A stretch of DNA of 64,000 nucleotides from Aliarcobacter skirrowii CCUG 10374 (GCF_003544835.1 NZ_CP032099.1:1364001-1428000), one strand, 5' to 3'; positions 1 to 12,686 are shown, counted from the stretch's first letter. Notes: generated from the letters alone by a model not told the origin. Translations and numbers: made by a program.

Positions 1-20
1 AATATTTCAAGTTTTTCCAT
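1..20 (-). CDS. 5' end of a gene that runs off the left edge
   Basis: An ATG on the minus strand at position 20 opens a frame reading M-E-K-L-E-I before the window ends. A good Shine-Dalgarno sequence (AAGGAAAT) lies just upstream, and a perfect inverted repeat lies upstream of that. Too little is present to name the product. The gene lies downstream of murG in the same direction, so it may be co-transcribed with it or have its own promoter in the 93-bp gap. Confidence 0.5.
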
Positions 21-29
21 GTGATTTCC

Positions 30-63
30 TTATAAATTGTATGTTATATCCTACAATTTATAA
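30..63. promoter_or_regulatory. 12-bp perfect inverted repeat, operator-like
   Basis: The arms TTATAAATTGTA (30-41) and TACAATTTATAA (52-63) are exact reverse complements separated by 10 bp. They lie 10 to 43 bp upstream of the minus-strand start codon at position 20. The arms are A/T-only except for one G/C pair and there is no T-run, so an operator for a dimeric regulator is more likely than a terminator. Function is inferred from symmetry and position only. Confidence 0.4.
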
Positions 64-113
64 ACTTATTGTATGTTTAATCTTTCAAATTCAATTTAAA
101 ATTTATCAAAGAG

Positions 114-1136
114 TTAATTATTTAAAATATCATCTACAATTTTTTCTATAGCATTTGGTTTAATAAACTCTTTTAAACCAGTGCTAATTTTCTCTATATT
201 GCTATTTAAACACTCAAAAAAGTAGTTCTCATCTAGCTCATCTTCACTTTGCAAAAAACATAAGTTTTTTTCAAACAAAGCTTTTGCATTGTAGTATTGA
301 TGATTTTGCGCTGCATATTTAAATGGTATAAAAAAAGTTGGAAGATTGTTTGCGCAAAGTTCAAAAAGTGTTGAAGCACCAGCACGGCTTACACAAAAAT
401 CTGCTTCACTCATTTTTGTTAAAATATCTTTTGAAAAATCAAAAACATCTGCATTTATTCCAAGTTTCTCATACTCACTTTTTACTCTTAAAAAGTCATT
501 TTTTCCAGCTTGATGAACTATTTTTATACCCATTTCGTTTAATTTTGGTGCGACTTTTAAAGCAAAGTTATTAATTGCAACTGCTCCTTGAGAGCCACCA
601 AAAAATGCAACAGTTTTTATCTCTTTTCTCACTCTTGAGTTTTCAAAGAATTTGCTATCAACTGGATAATCTTTTATTGGTGAAAAATCATGAAAAGATG
701 AGTAGGCTTTTTTTGTATATTTTAGAGTGATTTTATTTAAAGCACCAATTTTTGAGTTTTGTTCATGCAAATATAAATTGCAATCTTTTTTAAATATAGT
801 TGCAAGTGAAGCTGCTGCTGCACTAAATCCACCAACAGATACAAGCTTTTGTACTCTATATTTTTTTAAAATTTTAAGACAAAAGATAGCTTTGTAAAAT
901 ATATTTAAAAGTGAAAAAATCTTAAATATTCCTCTTTTATTTACAACTCCACTTGTATTTAAAAAAATCTTCTCTTTTAATCTATCATCATTTTCAAACC
1001 AAAACTTATCTTGTCCATAGCTTGAACCTATAAAAACAACTTCAAAACCTCTTTTTTTGAATTCAGATATAAAAACATCAGCAATTTTTAGATGACCTCC
1101 AGTTCCTCCACCTGTTATTACAACAACTTTACTCAA
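114..1136 (-). CDS. murG: UDP-GlcNAc:undecaprenyl-PP-MurNAc-pentapeptide GlcNAc transferase MurG
   Basis: MurG adds N-acetylglucosamine to lipid I to make lipid II, the last cytoplasmic step of peptidoglycan precursor synthesis, at the inner face of the membrane. The 340-residue protein is of usual family length. The N-terminal glycine-rich loop GGGTGGHL is at residues 9-16, and the C-terminal UDP-GlcNAc site carries SRAGASTLFELC followed by an AAQNHQ segment, both typical of MurG (GT28). Its start codon overlaps the 3' end of ftsW by 8 bp, which implies translational coupling. Confidence 0.96.
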   Translation of the reverse strand: MSKVVVITGGGTGGHLKIADVFISEFKKRGFEVVFIGSSYGQDKFWFENDDRLKEKIFLNTSGVVNKRGIFKIFSLLNIFYKAIFCLKILKKYRVQKLVSVGGFSAAAASLATIFKKDCNLYLHEQNSKIGALNKITLKYTKKAYSSFHDFSPIKDYPVDSKFFENSRVRKEIKTVAFFGGSQGAVAINNFALKVAPKLNEMGIKIVHQAGKNDFLRVKSEYEKLGINADVFDFSKDILTKMSEADFCVSRAGASTLFELCANNLPTFFIPFKYAAQNHQYYNAKALFEKNLCFLQSEDELDENYFFECLNSNIEKISTGLKEFIKPNAIEKIVDDILNN

Positions 1137-2394
1137 AACTATCTTCCTTTATTTTAGACTCAAGACTCTCTTTTTTTGCACATCTGCTTATTGACAAAAC
1201 CAAACCTATTGCAAAAGATGTTGCAAGAAGTGATGAACCACCATAAGATAACATTGGAACTGCTATTCCTTTTATTGGAATTAATCCTGAAATTCCAAAA
1301 GAGTTGATTAAAAAAGAGAATATCAACATCAAAGCAATTCCTGTTGAAAATAGATAAAAAATTTTATTATCTACATTTTTAGCTATTTTAAAAATTCTAT
1401 AAATAATCGCGAAAAATATTATTAAAACTAAAATAAAACCAAAATATCCAAGCTCTTCAGTAATTCCAGCAAGTACAAAGTCCGTATGAACTTCACTTAA
1501 AAATCCCATTTTTATCTCGCCAAAACCAATACCTTTGCCAAAAAAACCACCATTGTGAATTGCATTTAAAGATTGCATAACTTGATAAGGTTCAGGAAGA
1601 TTCTCTACTCTAAAATATTTTTCAGCAGATGCTGGAACAATTGATAAAAAAGTGTCTTGAACCATCGCCCACCAAGAGTGAAATCTATTTACCCTATGTG
1701 GAGCACTTATTATTAAACCTATAAACCCAATAAATCCTGCTAAAACTAAAATAAGCAATAACTTCAAAGATCTATTAGCAAAAACAATTAAAACTCCCAT
1801 AACAGCTGCCAAAAGTACAACTTGACCTAAATCTTTTTGAAAAAATGCTACAAACACAACAACCAAAAAGAAGATCATAAAATATGGAAACAAAAGCATA
1901 AACTCACTTACTAAAGTGGTTTTTGGTTTATCAATTACCTTTCTATAAAATGACCAAGATAAAAAATATATAAACCCTACTTTGAAAAATTCAACAGGAG
2001 ATAAAGAGAATCCTGGAAGCCTAATCCATCTATTTGCACCACCTGAAGCTGTTACTAAAGATGCTGGCAAAAAAGGCATTAAAAACATTAAAATAAAACC
2101 TATAAAAAATAGACTCATTCCAAAATATCCAACTAAAAAATTTGGATTTAATTTTGAGAATATCCACATTATAAATATTGCCAATATAGCAACTACTCCT
2201 TGTCTTAGTGCAAAATGAAACTCATTGTAAGAGTAAATCTCTACGGTATAAGCAGATAAAGAGTAAGAGAACAGAACTCCTATAGTAATCAAAATTGATA
2301 CTAAGATAAACAGTATATAATCAGCATCTATTAGACCATTACTAGAAATTAGATTGTTAATTGGGGTTTTAATATGTTTTTGGATAAAATTCAT
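1129..2394 (-). CDS. ftsW: Peptidoglycan glycosyltransferase FtsW (SEDS family)
   Basis: This polytopic membrane protein (about ten hydrophobic segments) polymerises lipid II at the division septum together with FtsI. The conserved SEDS signature near the C-terminus (IPIKGIAVPMLSYGGSS) is intact. FtsW is preferred over RodA because the gene abuts murG and diverges from ftsI. The ATG at 2394 (M-N-F-I-Q-K) is chosen over an in-frame ATG at 2433, because the latter would overlap the start of ftsI and the shared -10 sequence. A TATAAT on the minus strand ends only 6 bp before this ATG, so the mRNA may be leaderless. Confidence 0.93.
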   Translation of the reverse strand: MNFIQKHIKTPINNLISSNGLIDADYILFILVSILITIGVLFSYSLSAYTVEIYSYNEFHFALRQGVVAILAIFIMWIFSKLNPNFLVGYFGMSLFFIGFILMFLMPFLPASLVTASGGANRWIRLPGFSLSPVEFFKVGFIYFLSWSFYRKVIDKPKTTLVSEFMLLFPYFMIFFLVVVFVAFFQKDLGQVVLLAAVMGVLIVFANRSLKLLLILVLAGFIGFIGLIISAPHRVNRFHSWWAMVQDTFLSIVPASAEKYFRVENLPEPYQVMQSLNAIHNGGFFGKGIGFGEIKMGFLSEVHTDFVLAGITEELGYFGFILVLIIFFAIIYRIFKIAKNVDNKIFYLFSTGIALMLIFSFLINSFGISGLIPIKGIAVPMLSYGGSSLLATSFAIGLVLSISRCAKKESLESKIKEDSFE

Positions 2395-2400
2395 ACTTTG

Positions 2401-2410
2401 ATTATATAAT
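2401..2410. promoter_or_regulatory. Palindromic bidirectional -10 element between ftsW and ftsI
   Basis: The 10-bp palindrome ATTATATAAT contains TATAAT on the plus strand (2405-2410) and on the minus strand (2401-2406). It lies within the 29-bp gap between the two start codons. A transcript starting about 7 bp downstream on either strand would have almost no leader, and no clear Shine-Dalgarno sequence precedes either ATG. Promoter function is inferred. Confidence 0.45.
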
Positions 2411-2423
2411 ATTATGGATAAAA

Positions 2424-4289
2424 ATGACTTCAAATATAGATTTTAATACTTATAAAATATCTGAACTAAAAAAGAAATCAAAAAAATTTAGTATTCTTAT
2501 TTTTTTACTCACAATTCCACTATTTATTGTAGCTTTCTCTATTTTTAACACTATAAAAGATAATAGAAAAATTCCAAGAATCGCTCAAACTAAAAATGAA
2601 TTAGCAGTTAGAGGAAATATTATTAGCCAAGATGGTTTTAATTTAGTATCATCAAAAAAGCTATATAAGGCTGTAATTGATACTAGATATTTAGATTTTA
2701 AAAAAGAGGAGCTTTTTTTAAGTCTGTTCTCTATTTATAGTGGTTTAGATTATAATGAATTAAAAAAAAAGTTGCTTGATTCAAAAAAAAGACCTGGAAA
2801 TTTAGTTTTATCATATAGTATTGATTCAAAAGCTGCAAAAAATTTAGAAGAGTTGGATTTAAAACTTAACTCTTTAAAAGTTTTTGTTCCAATAAAAGGT
2901 GATAATAGTTCAATTATTAGAAGATTAGAAATTAGTGAAAGTGGTGAGAAAAGAGATTTTAGATATAAAGATACTCTATCTCCAATTTTAGGATATGTTC
3001 AAAAAGAGGAAGATGAGCATGGTAAAACTAGATCTTTAGGAATAAAAGGTTTAGAAAATTTTTATAATGAAAATCTAAATGATTTAAATAATGGTATTTT
3101 ACAAGGATATAGAGATATTTCAGGTTATCTATATTTTGATAAAAATTCAACTACAACTCATGCAATAGATGGATATAGTTTAAAACTAAATATTCCTTTA
3201 AAACTTCAAAAAAACAATGAAGCAACTTTAGATAAACATAAAATAAGAACACAAAGTGATGAGATTATGCTTGCAATTGTAGAAAATAGAAGTGGGAAAA
3301 TCTTATCAATGGCTTCATCAAATAGGTTTATACCAGATAATATAAAACCAAATGAGATACCTATTTTAAATGTAAATGCTGTTGAATACCAATTTGAACC
3401 AGGTTCTGTTATAAAACCACTTTCAATATCTTTGGCTCTTGATAAAAATAGAGTTAAAAAAAATGAATCATTTCCTAGTTCAAACATACCAAATAGAAAA
3501 AGACAATATGCTATTGGAAACTATACAATAAGAGATAGCCATAGATTTGATGATATTGTATCTTTAGAAGATACAATTATATACTCTTCAAACATAGCTA
3601 CAATTCAAATTGCTCAAAGAATTCCAGCTTATGAGTTCTATGAAGGTATGAAAAGTTTTGGTTTTACACAAAAAACAGGAATTGATCTATCTTATGAAAA
3701 AACTGGTGCAATGCCTCCTTTAATTAGATTTGCAGCTGGAGAAAAAGAGAATAGAGATAATATATTTAAAGCAACAGTATCTTACGGTCAAGGAATGACT
3801 GCTACATTTATGCAACTTGTAAAAGCATTTACAGTATTTAGTAATGATGGTTTTATGTTAACACCTTATATTGTTGATGAACTTATAAAAGCAAATAGAG
3901 TTATAAAAGAGCCTTTTAAAAAAGAGCCAGTTCAAGTATTATCAAAAGATACAACAAATTTTATGAGAAAATTACTAATTAGAACTGTTGAAGAAGGAAC
4001 TGGAAGAGGTGCAAAAATAGATGGTCTAGAAATTGGTGGAAAAACTGGAACTGCACAAATTGCAGGTGGAGGAACTTACATAAAAAAATATATATCATCT
4101 TTTATTGGTTTTGTTAATGATGATAAAGGAAACTCTTATACAATTGGAGTAACTGTTATTAACCCAACAACAGATTCATCATCTTATTATGCTTCCCAAG
4201 CAGCTGTTCCAATATTCAAAGAAACAATTCAAAACTTAGTAAAATTAAACTACTTGTCACCTAAAAAAGATATAATTTCAAAAAATTAA
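2424..4289 (+). CDS. ftsI: Septal peptidoglycan transpeptidase FtsI (PBP3-type)
   Basis: A class B penicillin-binding protein that cross-links septal peptidoglycan with FtsW. The 621-residue protein has a short cytoplasmic tail, one N-terminal membrane segment (about 23-44), a PBP dimer domain and a transpeptidase domain. The three active-site motifs are visible: SxxK as SVIK at 328-331 (nucleophile Ser328), SxN as SSN at 388-390, and KTGTA at 540-544. The gene diverges from ftsW and is followed after 16 bp by a cyclophilin gene. Confidence 0.94.
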   Translation: MTSNIDFNTYKISELKKKSKKFSILIFLLTIPLFIVAFSIFNTIKDNRKIPRIAQTKNELAVRGNIISQDGFNLVSSKKLYKAVIDTRYLDFKKEELFLSLFSIYSGLDYNELKKKLLDSKKRPGNLVLSYSIDSKAAKNLEELDLKLNSLKVFVPIKGDNSSIIRRLEISESGEKRDFRYKDTLSPILGYVQKEEDEHGKTRSLGIKGLENFYNENLNDLNNGILQGYRDISGYLYFDKNSTTTHAIDGYSLKLNIPLKLQKNNEATLDKHKIRTQSDEIMLAIVENRSGKILSMASSNRFIPDNIKPNEIPILNVNAVEYQFEPGSVIKPLSISLALDKNRVKKNESFPSSNIPNRKRQYAIGNYTIRDSHRFDDIVSLEDTIIYSSNIATIQIAQRIPAYEFYEGMKSFGFTQKTGIDLSYEKTGAMPPLIRFAAGEKENRDNIFKATVSYGQGMTATFMQLVKAFTVFSNDGFMLTPYIVDELIKANRVIKEPFKKEPVQVLSKDTTNFMRKLLIRTVEEGTGRGAKIDGLEIGGKTGTAQIAGGGTYIKKYISSFIGFVNDDKGNSYTIGVTVINPTTDSSSYYASQAAVPIFKETIQNLVKLNYLSPKKDIISKN

Positions 4290-4305
4290 TTTATAAAGGA
4301 TTTTA

Positions 4306-4818
4306 ATGAGTACAAATAGATTTGGTCAAGAACTAAAAGAGTATAACTATACAAAAGAGGAGCTTGCAAAATTTAATTATGCTAAATTTACTACAAAAAA
4401 TGGAGAAATTTTAATAAAACTTTTCAATCAAGAGACTCCAAATACAGTTGCAAATTTTGCTACTTTGGTAAATGATGGTTTTTATAATGGTTTAAATTTT
4501 CATAGAGTAATGGCTGGTTTTATGGCACAAGGTGGATGTCCAGATGGAACTGGTGCAGGAGGCCCTTCTTGGGCAATTAAGTGTGAAGTAGATGCAGCTA
4601 AACAAGTTCACAAAAGAGGAAGCCTATCAATGGCACATGCAGGAAGAGATACAGGAGGAAGTCAATTTTTTATCTGTTTTGTTCCATGTCCACATCTAGA
4701 TAAAAATCACACAGTTTTTGGAGAGATTGTAGAAAATAGTGAAAATAGTTTTAAAACTTTAGATGCTATAAAACAAGGTGATAAAATCATCTCAATTGAG
4801 ATATTAGAAAAAATCTAA
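4306..4818 (+). CDS. Peptidyl-prolyl cis-trans isomerase, cyclophilin type
   Basis: A 170-residue single-domain cyclophilin that isomerises X-Pro bonds. Core motifs are intact: FHRVMAGFMAQGG (catalytic Arg and the FMaQGG strand), GSQFFI, and a conserved HTVFGE loop. There is no signal peptide, so it is probably cytoplasmic. A Shine-Dalgarno AAAGGA precedes the ATG. It lies 16 bp behind ftsI and is probably co-transcribed with it. Confidence 0.93.
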   Translation: MSTNRFGQELKEYNYTKEELAKFNYAKFTTKNGEILIKLFNQETPNTVANFATLVNDGFYNGLNFHRVMAGFMAQGGCPDGTGAGGPSWAIKCEVDAAKQVHKRGSLSMAHAGRDTGGSQFFICFVPCPHLDKNHTVFGEIVENSENSFKTLDAIKQGDKIISIEILEKI

Positions 4819-4819
4819 T

Positions 4820-5011
4820 TATACAGTTATAGGTATCTCTTTAATTGATTTTACAGAAGTTTCATTAGTAAGATTACCATCTATTTTATCACTGCAAATA
4901 ATTAGTGAAGCTCTTCCTTAATCAAAAGAAGAATTAGAGCTTTGGAAAAAATTTTTTGTAGAGTGGAATGAGTGGAAAAAAGATAATGAAGATATCTTAA
5001 ATCTCATTTAA
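4820..5011 (+). pseudogene. Decayed open frame of unknown origin
   Basis: Frame 2 reads through about 33 codons ending in SEALP, meets a TAA at 4919-4921, then continues with SKEELELWKKFFVEWNEW and stops at 5009-5011. No ATG starts the first part, and the two halves read like one protein interrupted by a stop. I do not recognise the family. It overlaps an IstB-like remnant in another frame, so the block looks like insertion or deletion debris downstream of the cyclophilin gene. Confidence 0.3.
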
Positions 5012-5088
5012 TAAATGTTACTGGTGAAAGCTATAGATTAAAACAAAAAAAAAAGAAGCTGGTTTGTTAGATATTTCTAATAAATAGG
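5002..5088 (+). pseudogene. istB (remnant): Remnant of an IS21-family IstB ATP-binding protein (C-terminal tail)
   Basis: The frame from 5002 reads SHLINVTGESYRLKQKKK, which resembles the C-terminal signature of many IstB-type transposition helper ATPases (...GESYRLK.KRKAGL). A ten-A run follows; reading on with a one-base shift gives E-A-G-L-L-D-I and a stop at 5086-5088, as expected for IstB. No ATPase domain, istA or terminal repeats remain nearby, so this is a dead relic of a former insertion. Confidence 0.5.
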
Positions 5089-5131
5089 TATTAACAAGTG
5101 GTGCACTTTTGGATTGCACTTGACAGACAAA

Positions 5132-5160
5132 GAAAGGAGAGTTTTAAAAACTCTCCTTTC
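5132..5160. terminator. Perfect 14-bp stem hairpin between convergent genes
   Basis: GAAAGGAGAGTTTT and its exact reverse complement are separated by a single A. The hairpin lies between the plus-strand cyclophilin/remnant region and the minus-strand ComEA-like gene (stop at 5206), so it probably ends transcription in one or both directions. The T-run is weak on both sides. Confidence 0.5.
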
Positions 5161-5205
5161 CTCTAAAAAATAAAAAGATAACACTGTAAGATGATAAGAG
5201 ATATA

Positions 5206-5535
5206 TCACTTAGAAGAGTTATTTGTATTTTTATCTTTTATAGAGTTAGTGTTGTTGGATTTAGAATAAGAAGGCTTATTCGATTTATCTTTTTTTTTGT
5301 TAGATTCAATTTGAGCTTTAATGTTGTTAATTAAAGTTTCACCAAATCCTTTAACATTTTTTAGATCATCAGGATTAGAGATAGTGTTGTTTTTTCTATA
5401 CTCAATAATAGCATCAGCTTTTTTATCACCAACACCTTTAAGATTCATTAACTCCATTTTAGAAGCAGTTTGAAGATCAATTGCACCTAAAAAAATAGTA
5501 AAGAATAAAGCTAAAATAGCAACAAGTTTTTTCAT
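5206..5535 (-). CDS. ComEA-like helix-hairpin-helix DNA-binding protein, exported
   Basis: The 109-residue protein has an N-terminal signal peptide or anchor (MKKLVAILALFFTIFLGAI), then a ComEA-type helix-hairpin-helix pair (about residues 20-75: LQTASKMELMNLKGVG, then KNVKGFGETLINNIKAQI), and a Lys/Ser/Asn-rich tail (about 78-109). Such proteins bind double-stranded DNA in the periplasm during natural transformation. The tail is low-complexity and probably disordered. No other competence gene is adjacent. The start is supported by an AAGGGGG Shine-Dalgarno sequence. Confidence 0.8.
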   Translation of the reverse strand: MKKLVAILALFFTIFLGAIDLQTASKMELMNLKGVGDKKADAIIEYRKNNTISNPDDLKNVKGFGETLINNIKAQIESNKKKDKSNKPSYSKSNNTNSIKDKNTNNSSK

Positions 5536-5614
5536 ATTAACCCCCTTTTAATAAAATGTAAAAGAGTATAACATAAAAAATAGTTAAAATAAATATAAAA
5601 ATCAATAAAGATAG

Positions 5615-5668
5615 ATAAAAAAAGCCTTCACCTAAACACTTGGAGGTAAGTGAATAGATAAAGGCTTG
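5615..5668 (-). terminator. rRNA operon terminator
   Basis: Downstream of 5S on the minus strand, outer arms AAGCCTT (5661-5667) and AAGGCTT (5622-5628) enclose an inner hairpin (CACTT/AAGTG). The outer right arm runs into seven T residues in the transcript. This is a branched intrinsic terminator for the rrn operon. Confidence 0.65.
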
Positions 5669-5683
5669 AATAAATACTCAAGA

Positions 5684-5797
5684 GCTGGCAGCGACCTACG
5701 TTTCCACCGGGGGACCCAGCAGTATTATCGGCGATGAAGTGCTTGACTACCAGGTTCGGAATGGGACTGGGTATTTCCACTTCTCTTTAGCCACCAA
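5684..5797 (-). rRNA. rrf: 5S ribosomal RNA
   Basis: The reverse complement contains the conserved 5S core, including CCCATTCCGAACCTGG and a terminal stem formed by GTGGCTAAAG near the 5' end and GCTGCCAG near the 3' end. Length is about 114 nt. The ends are estimated from the terminal stem and may be off by a few bases. It is the last gene of the operon, about 214 bp after 23S. Confidence 0.92.
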
Positions 5798-6011
5798 CAA
5801 GTTGAGTGAAAAAAGTAAATAATAAATACTCTTTGCACTCAACTCAATTAGAGTTAAGAAAAAATAATGCTAAAGTCTTGGCTCTTAAAAAAATTTGCAT
5901 TTTTTCAAGTAAACGCCTTTTTTTCTTTCTAAAAAAATAAACACAATTGTCTATTAAACATAAAAAGATATGCTTAATAAGATAGTAAACCAAAGAAAAT
6001 TGTTAAAAATA
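5798..6011. other. 23S-5S spacer
   Basis: This AT-rich 214-bp spacer lies between 23S and 5S. I see no tRNA or reading frame in it. It presumably contains the processing stem strands for both rRNAs. Confidence 0.6.
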
Positions 6012-8922
<2,911 letters not shown>

Positions 8923-9281
8923 AACCTAAAAAAATCTTACGATTTTATTTAGGGTCCTCTTTTCTTGCCTAAAAGTTTTAGTTTAACTAGAACTTTTAAA
9001 TTTGATAATATTCTTTGGCTACTATCTTATTAAACATATATACAAGTACATACTATAATAAGTTAGTTGTGTTATCTATAGTTTTATAATTATCTTTTCA
9101 AATAATTATCTTTTTTAGATATGAAATTTTTTTATTTAAAATTAAACATTACTATTTAATTTTACGAAAAAATTTTAAAGACTTTAACATTATATTTTTA
9201 AATATCATTTAGTAACTTCTTTTACAAAGCTCTAATATAAATCTTATAATCTCTTATAAAACTTATATTAAAACTTAAGTA
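8923..9281. other. tRNA-Ala to 23S internal transcribed spacer
   Basis: This AT-rich spacer of about 360 bp is part of the rrn operon transcript. I see no reading frame, further tRNA or repeat in it. The bases next to 23S can pair with those beyond the 23S 3' end to form the RNase III processing stem, but the pairing was not computed. Confidence 0.5.
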
Positions 9282-9357
9282 TGGTGGAGAATAGCGGGAT
9301 CGAACCGCTGACCTCCTGCGTGCAAAGCAGGCGCTCTCCCAGCTGAGCTAATTCCCC
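9282..9357 (-). tRNA. tRNA-Ala (anticodon TGC)
   Basis: The minus strand folds as a standard 76-nt tRNA: acceptor GGGGAAT, D arm, anticodon stem CCTGC/GCAGG around TTTGCAC, T arm with GGTTCGATCC, and an encoded CCA. It sits in the 16S-23S spacer with tRNA-Ile, the usual arrangement. Confidence 0.96.
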
Positions 9358-9385
9358 AAACCAACAATCTTTAAAGATTATTTAA

Positions 9386-9462
9386 TGGTGGGCCTATCAG
9401 GACTTGAACCTGAGACCTCACGATTATCAGTCGAGCGCTCTAGCCAGCTGAGCTATAGGCCC
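9386..9462 (-). tRNA. tRNA-Ile (anticodon GAT)
   Basis: A 77-nt tRNA with acceptor GGGCCTA, anticodon loop CTGATAA, T arm GGTTCAAGTCC and an encoded CCA. It is the first of the two spacer tRNAs, 28 bp ahead of tRNA-Ala. Confidence 0.96.
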
Positions 9463-9573
9463 ATTCACCTATACTTTTCGGTTAAATAATCTTTATAAAC
9501 CAAATATGAGTTGTTAAAAAATATTGTTTTTCTTTATTTATATATTAAGAACCAAATCTTAATAATATTTCTT

Positions 9574-11092
<1,519 letters not shown>

Positions 11093-11339
11093 TTTTTTTT
11101 ATATCTATTTTCATAAATATATATTTGTTATAGTTTATTTGAATCTGACTTTTTTGTTTTTAATTACTTAATTACAAAATTATCACTCAAGTTATAGACA
11201 AGTTATAATTTTACTTATACTTGTTTCTTCATAATATTTTTTTAACATTTCTCATATTCAGTTTATAAAGATTACATTCTTCTTAAACCGTCTAATCATA
11301 ATTTTAAAGATCTTAATTTTTTTAAAAAATTATAAAAAA
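11093..11339 (-). other. Leader and promoter region of the rRNA operon
   Basis: This 247-bp AT-rich gap lies between the second tRNA-Asn and 16S. On the minus strand there are several -10-like sequences (for example GATAAT at 11179-11184), but none has a good -35 at the right distance, so I cannot choose a start site. The rRNA may be transcribed from here, from the strong tRNA-Asn promoter upstream, or from both. Confidence 0.35.
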
Positions 11340-11414
11340 TGGCTCCGGCACCTGGGATCGAACCAGGGACCAAATGATTAACAGTCATCTACTCTACCGC
11401 TGAGCTATGCCGGA
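11340..11414 (-). tRNA. tRNA-Asn (anticodon GTT), copy 2
   Basis: A 75-nt tRNA with acceptor TCCGGCA, anticodon loop CTGTTAA, T arm GGTTCGATCCC and an encoded CCA. It is identical over its full length to the copy 30 bp upstream, so it is a recent or homogenised tandem duplication. Confidence 0.96.
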
Positions 11415-11444
11415 AATTAAACATTAAACATTAAACAAAAGAAG

Positions 11445-11519
11445 TGGCTCCGGCACCTGGGATCGAACCAGGGACCAAATGATTAACAGTCATCTACTCT
11501 ACCGCTGAGCTATGCCGGA
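11445..11519 (-). tRNA. tRNA-Asn (anticodon GTT), copy 1
   Basis: This is the first of two identical tandem tRNA-Asn genes. It lies about 20 bp downstream of the predicted start site of a perfect sigma70 promoter. The 30-bp spacer to copy 2 contains short ATTAAACATTAAAC repeats. Confidence 0.96.
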
Positions 11520-11547
11520 ATCTTTCTTTATCCGTTAATGGGGTGGA

Positions 11548-11576
11548 ATTATAGTAAAAATAAAAAGATATGTCAA
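11548..11576 (-). promoter_or_regulatory. Consensus sigma70 promoter for the tRNA-Asn pair
   Basis: On the minus strand, TTGACA (11571-11576) and TATAAT (11548-11553) are separated by exactly 17 bp. Both hexamers are perfect. Transcription should start near 11541, a short distance upstream of tRNA-Asn copy 1, and may read on into the rRNA operon. Confidence 0.8.
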
Positions 11577-11577
11577 G

Positions 11578-11612
11578 AGTTTTTTCAACAAATTTAAAAA
11601 TTTGTGAAAAAA
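11578..11612 (-). terminator. hemE terminator
   Basis: Downstream of the hemE stop on the minus strand, a stem of about 15 bp (TTTTTTCACAAATTT against its near-complement, with one mismatch) closes over a short loop. It lies directly upstream of the -35 box of the tRNA-Asn promoter and insulates that promoter. Confidence 0.55.
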
Positions 11613-11633
11613 CATATAATACATACTGTTTAT

Positions 11634-12671
11634 CTACTTTTTACTAACTCTTTGACACTCTTTTATAAAGTGAATTGCATTTTCAACTGGAACATCTGGA
11701 AGTATTCCATGACCTAAGTTAAATATATGCCCCTCACCTTTCATAACATTTTGAATTGCTTCAACACATTTTGTAGTCTCTTCTTTTGAGTACAATCTAC
11801 ATGGTTCCATATTTCCTTGAAGTACATATTTACTTCCAAGTTTCTCTTTAGCAAGAGCCATTGGTGTTCCCCAATCTACTCCAAATACATCAAAGTTTCC
11901 ATAAACAAGTCCTCTTTCAATAAATGCAGCAACTCCTTTTGGAAACATAATAACTGGAATATGTGGATATCTCTCTTTTATATACTCTGCAATTTCAACC
12001 ATATATTTCCAAGAGAACTCATCATAACGACCAGGTTCAATTGCAGATGCCCAAGAATCAAAGATTTGAACAACATCTGCCCCTGCTTCTATTTGCTTTT
12101 CTAAATAAAATTTAACAACATCTGTTACTTTTCTTAAAATTTTATGTAAAAACTCTGGATTTGAGTACATTATTTTTTTACAAAGATTATAAGTTTTTGT
12201 TCCTTGTCCTTCAATCATATAAGTTGCTAAGGTCCAAGGTGCTCCTGTAAATCCAATAAGTGCTTTATCTTCAGGCAGTTGTTGTTTTAAAAGTTTTATA
12301 GTTTCATAAACATAAGTTAATTTATTAGCAGCTTCTTCTCCTCCAATTAACTTATCCAAATCAGCTTCAGTTTTAATTGGATCTTTAAAAACAGGCCCTT
12401 CTCCTTGTAAAAAATCAAGATGCATTCCCATCTCATTTGGAATTACTAAAATATCACTAAATAAAATTGCAGCATCAACTCCCACAATATCAAGTGGCTG
12501 AATAGTAACTTCAGCTGCAAGTTTTGGATTATGGCAAAGATTTAAAAAGTTTCCAGCTTTTGATCTAACTTCCATATACTCTTTTAAATATCTTCCAGCT
12601 TGTCTCATCATCCAAACAGGAGTATAAGGAGTTGGTCTTCTAAAACATGCTTCTACAAAAATTTTTGACAT
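11634..12671 (-). CDS. hemE: Uroporphyrinogen decarboxylase HemE
   Basis: HemE decarboxylates the four acetate side chains of uroporphyrinogen III to give coproporphyrinogen III in haem synthesis. The 345-residue protein has the family signature [15 protein letters not shown] at about residues 18-32 and the conserved [16 protein letters not shown] segment in the middle. Length is normal. It is the last gene of a probable gyrA-asd-yqhA-hemE transcription unit and has a clear AAAGGAATT Shine-Dalgarno sequence. Confidence 0.96.
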   Translation of the reverse strand: MSKIFVEACFRRPTPYTPVWMMRQAGRYLKEYMEVRSKAGNFLNLCHNPKLAAEVTIQPLDIVGVDAAILFSDILVIPNEMGMHLDFLQGEGPVFKDPIKTEADLDKLIGGEEAANKLTYVYETIKLLKQQLPEDKALIGFTGAPWTLATYMIEGQGTKTYNLCKKIMYSNPEFLHKILRKVTDVVKFYLEKQIEAGADVVQIFDSWASAIEPGRYDEFSWKYMVEIAEYIKERYPHIPVIMFPKGVAAFIERGLVYGNFDVFGVDWGTPMALAKEKLGSKYVLQGNMEPCRLYSKEETTKCVEAIQNVMKGEGHIFNLGHGILPDVPVENAIHFIKECQRVSKK

Positions 12672-12686
12672 AATTTAATTCCTTTT

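Noticed and set aside
2760-2775. A9 run within ftsI as a phase-variation site
   Set aside because: Long A runs are common by chance in this AT-rich genome, and ftsI is essential, so switching is implausible.
11414-11445. ATTAAACATTAAAC repeat between the tRNA-Asn genes as a repeat family or CRISPR-like element
   Set aside because: Only two or three short copies occur, with no spacer pattern; it is probably slippage in an AT-rich spacer.
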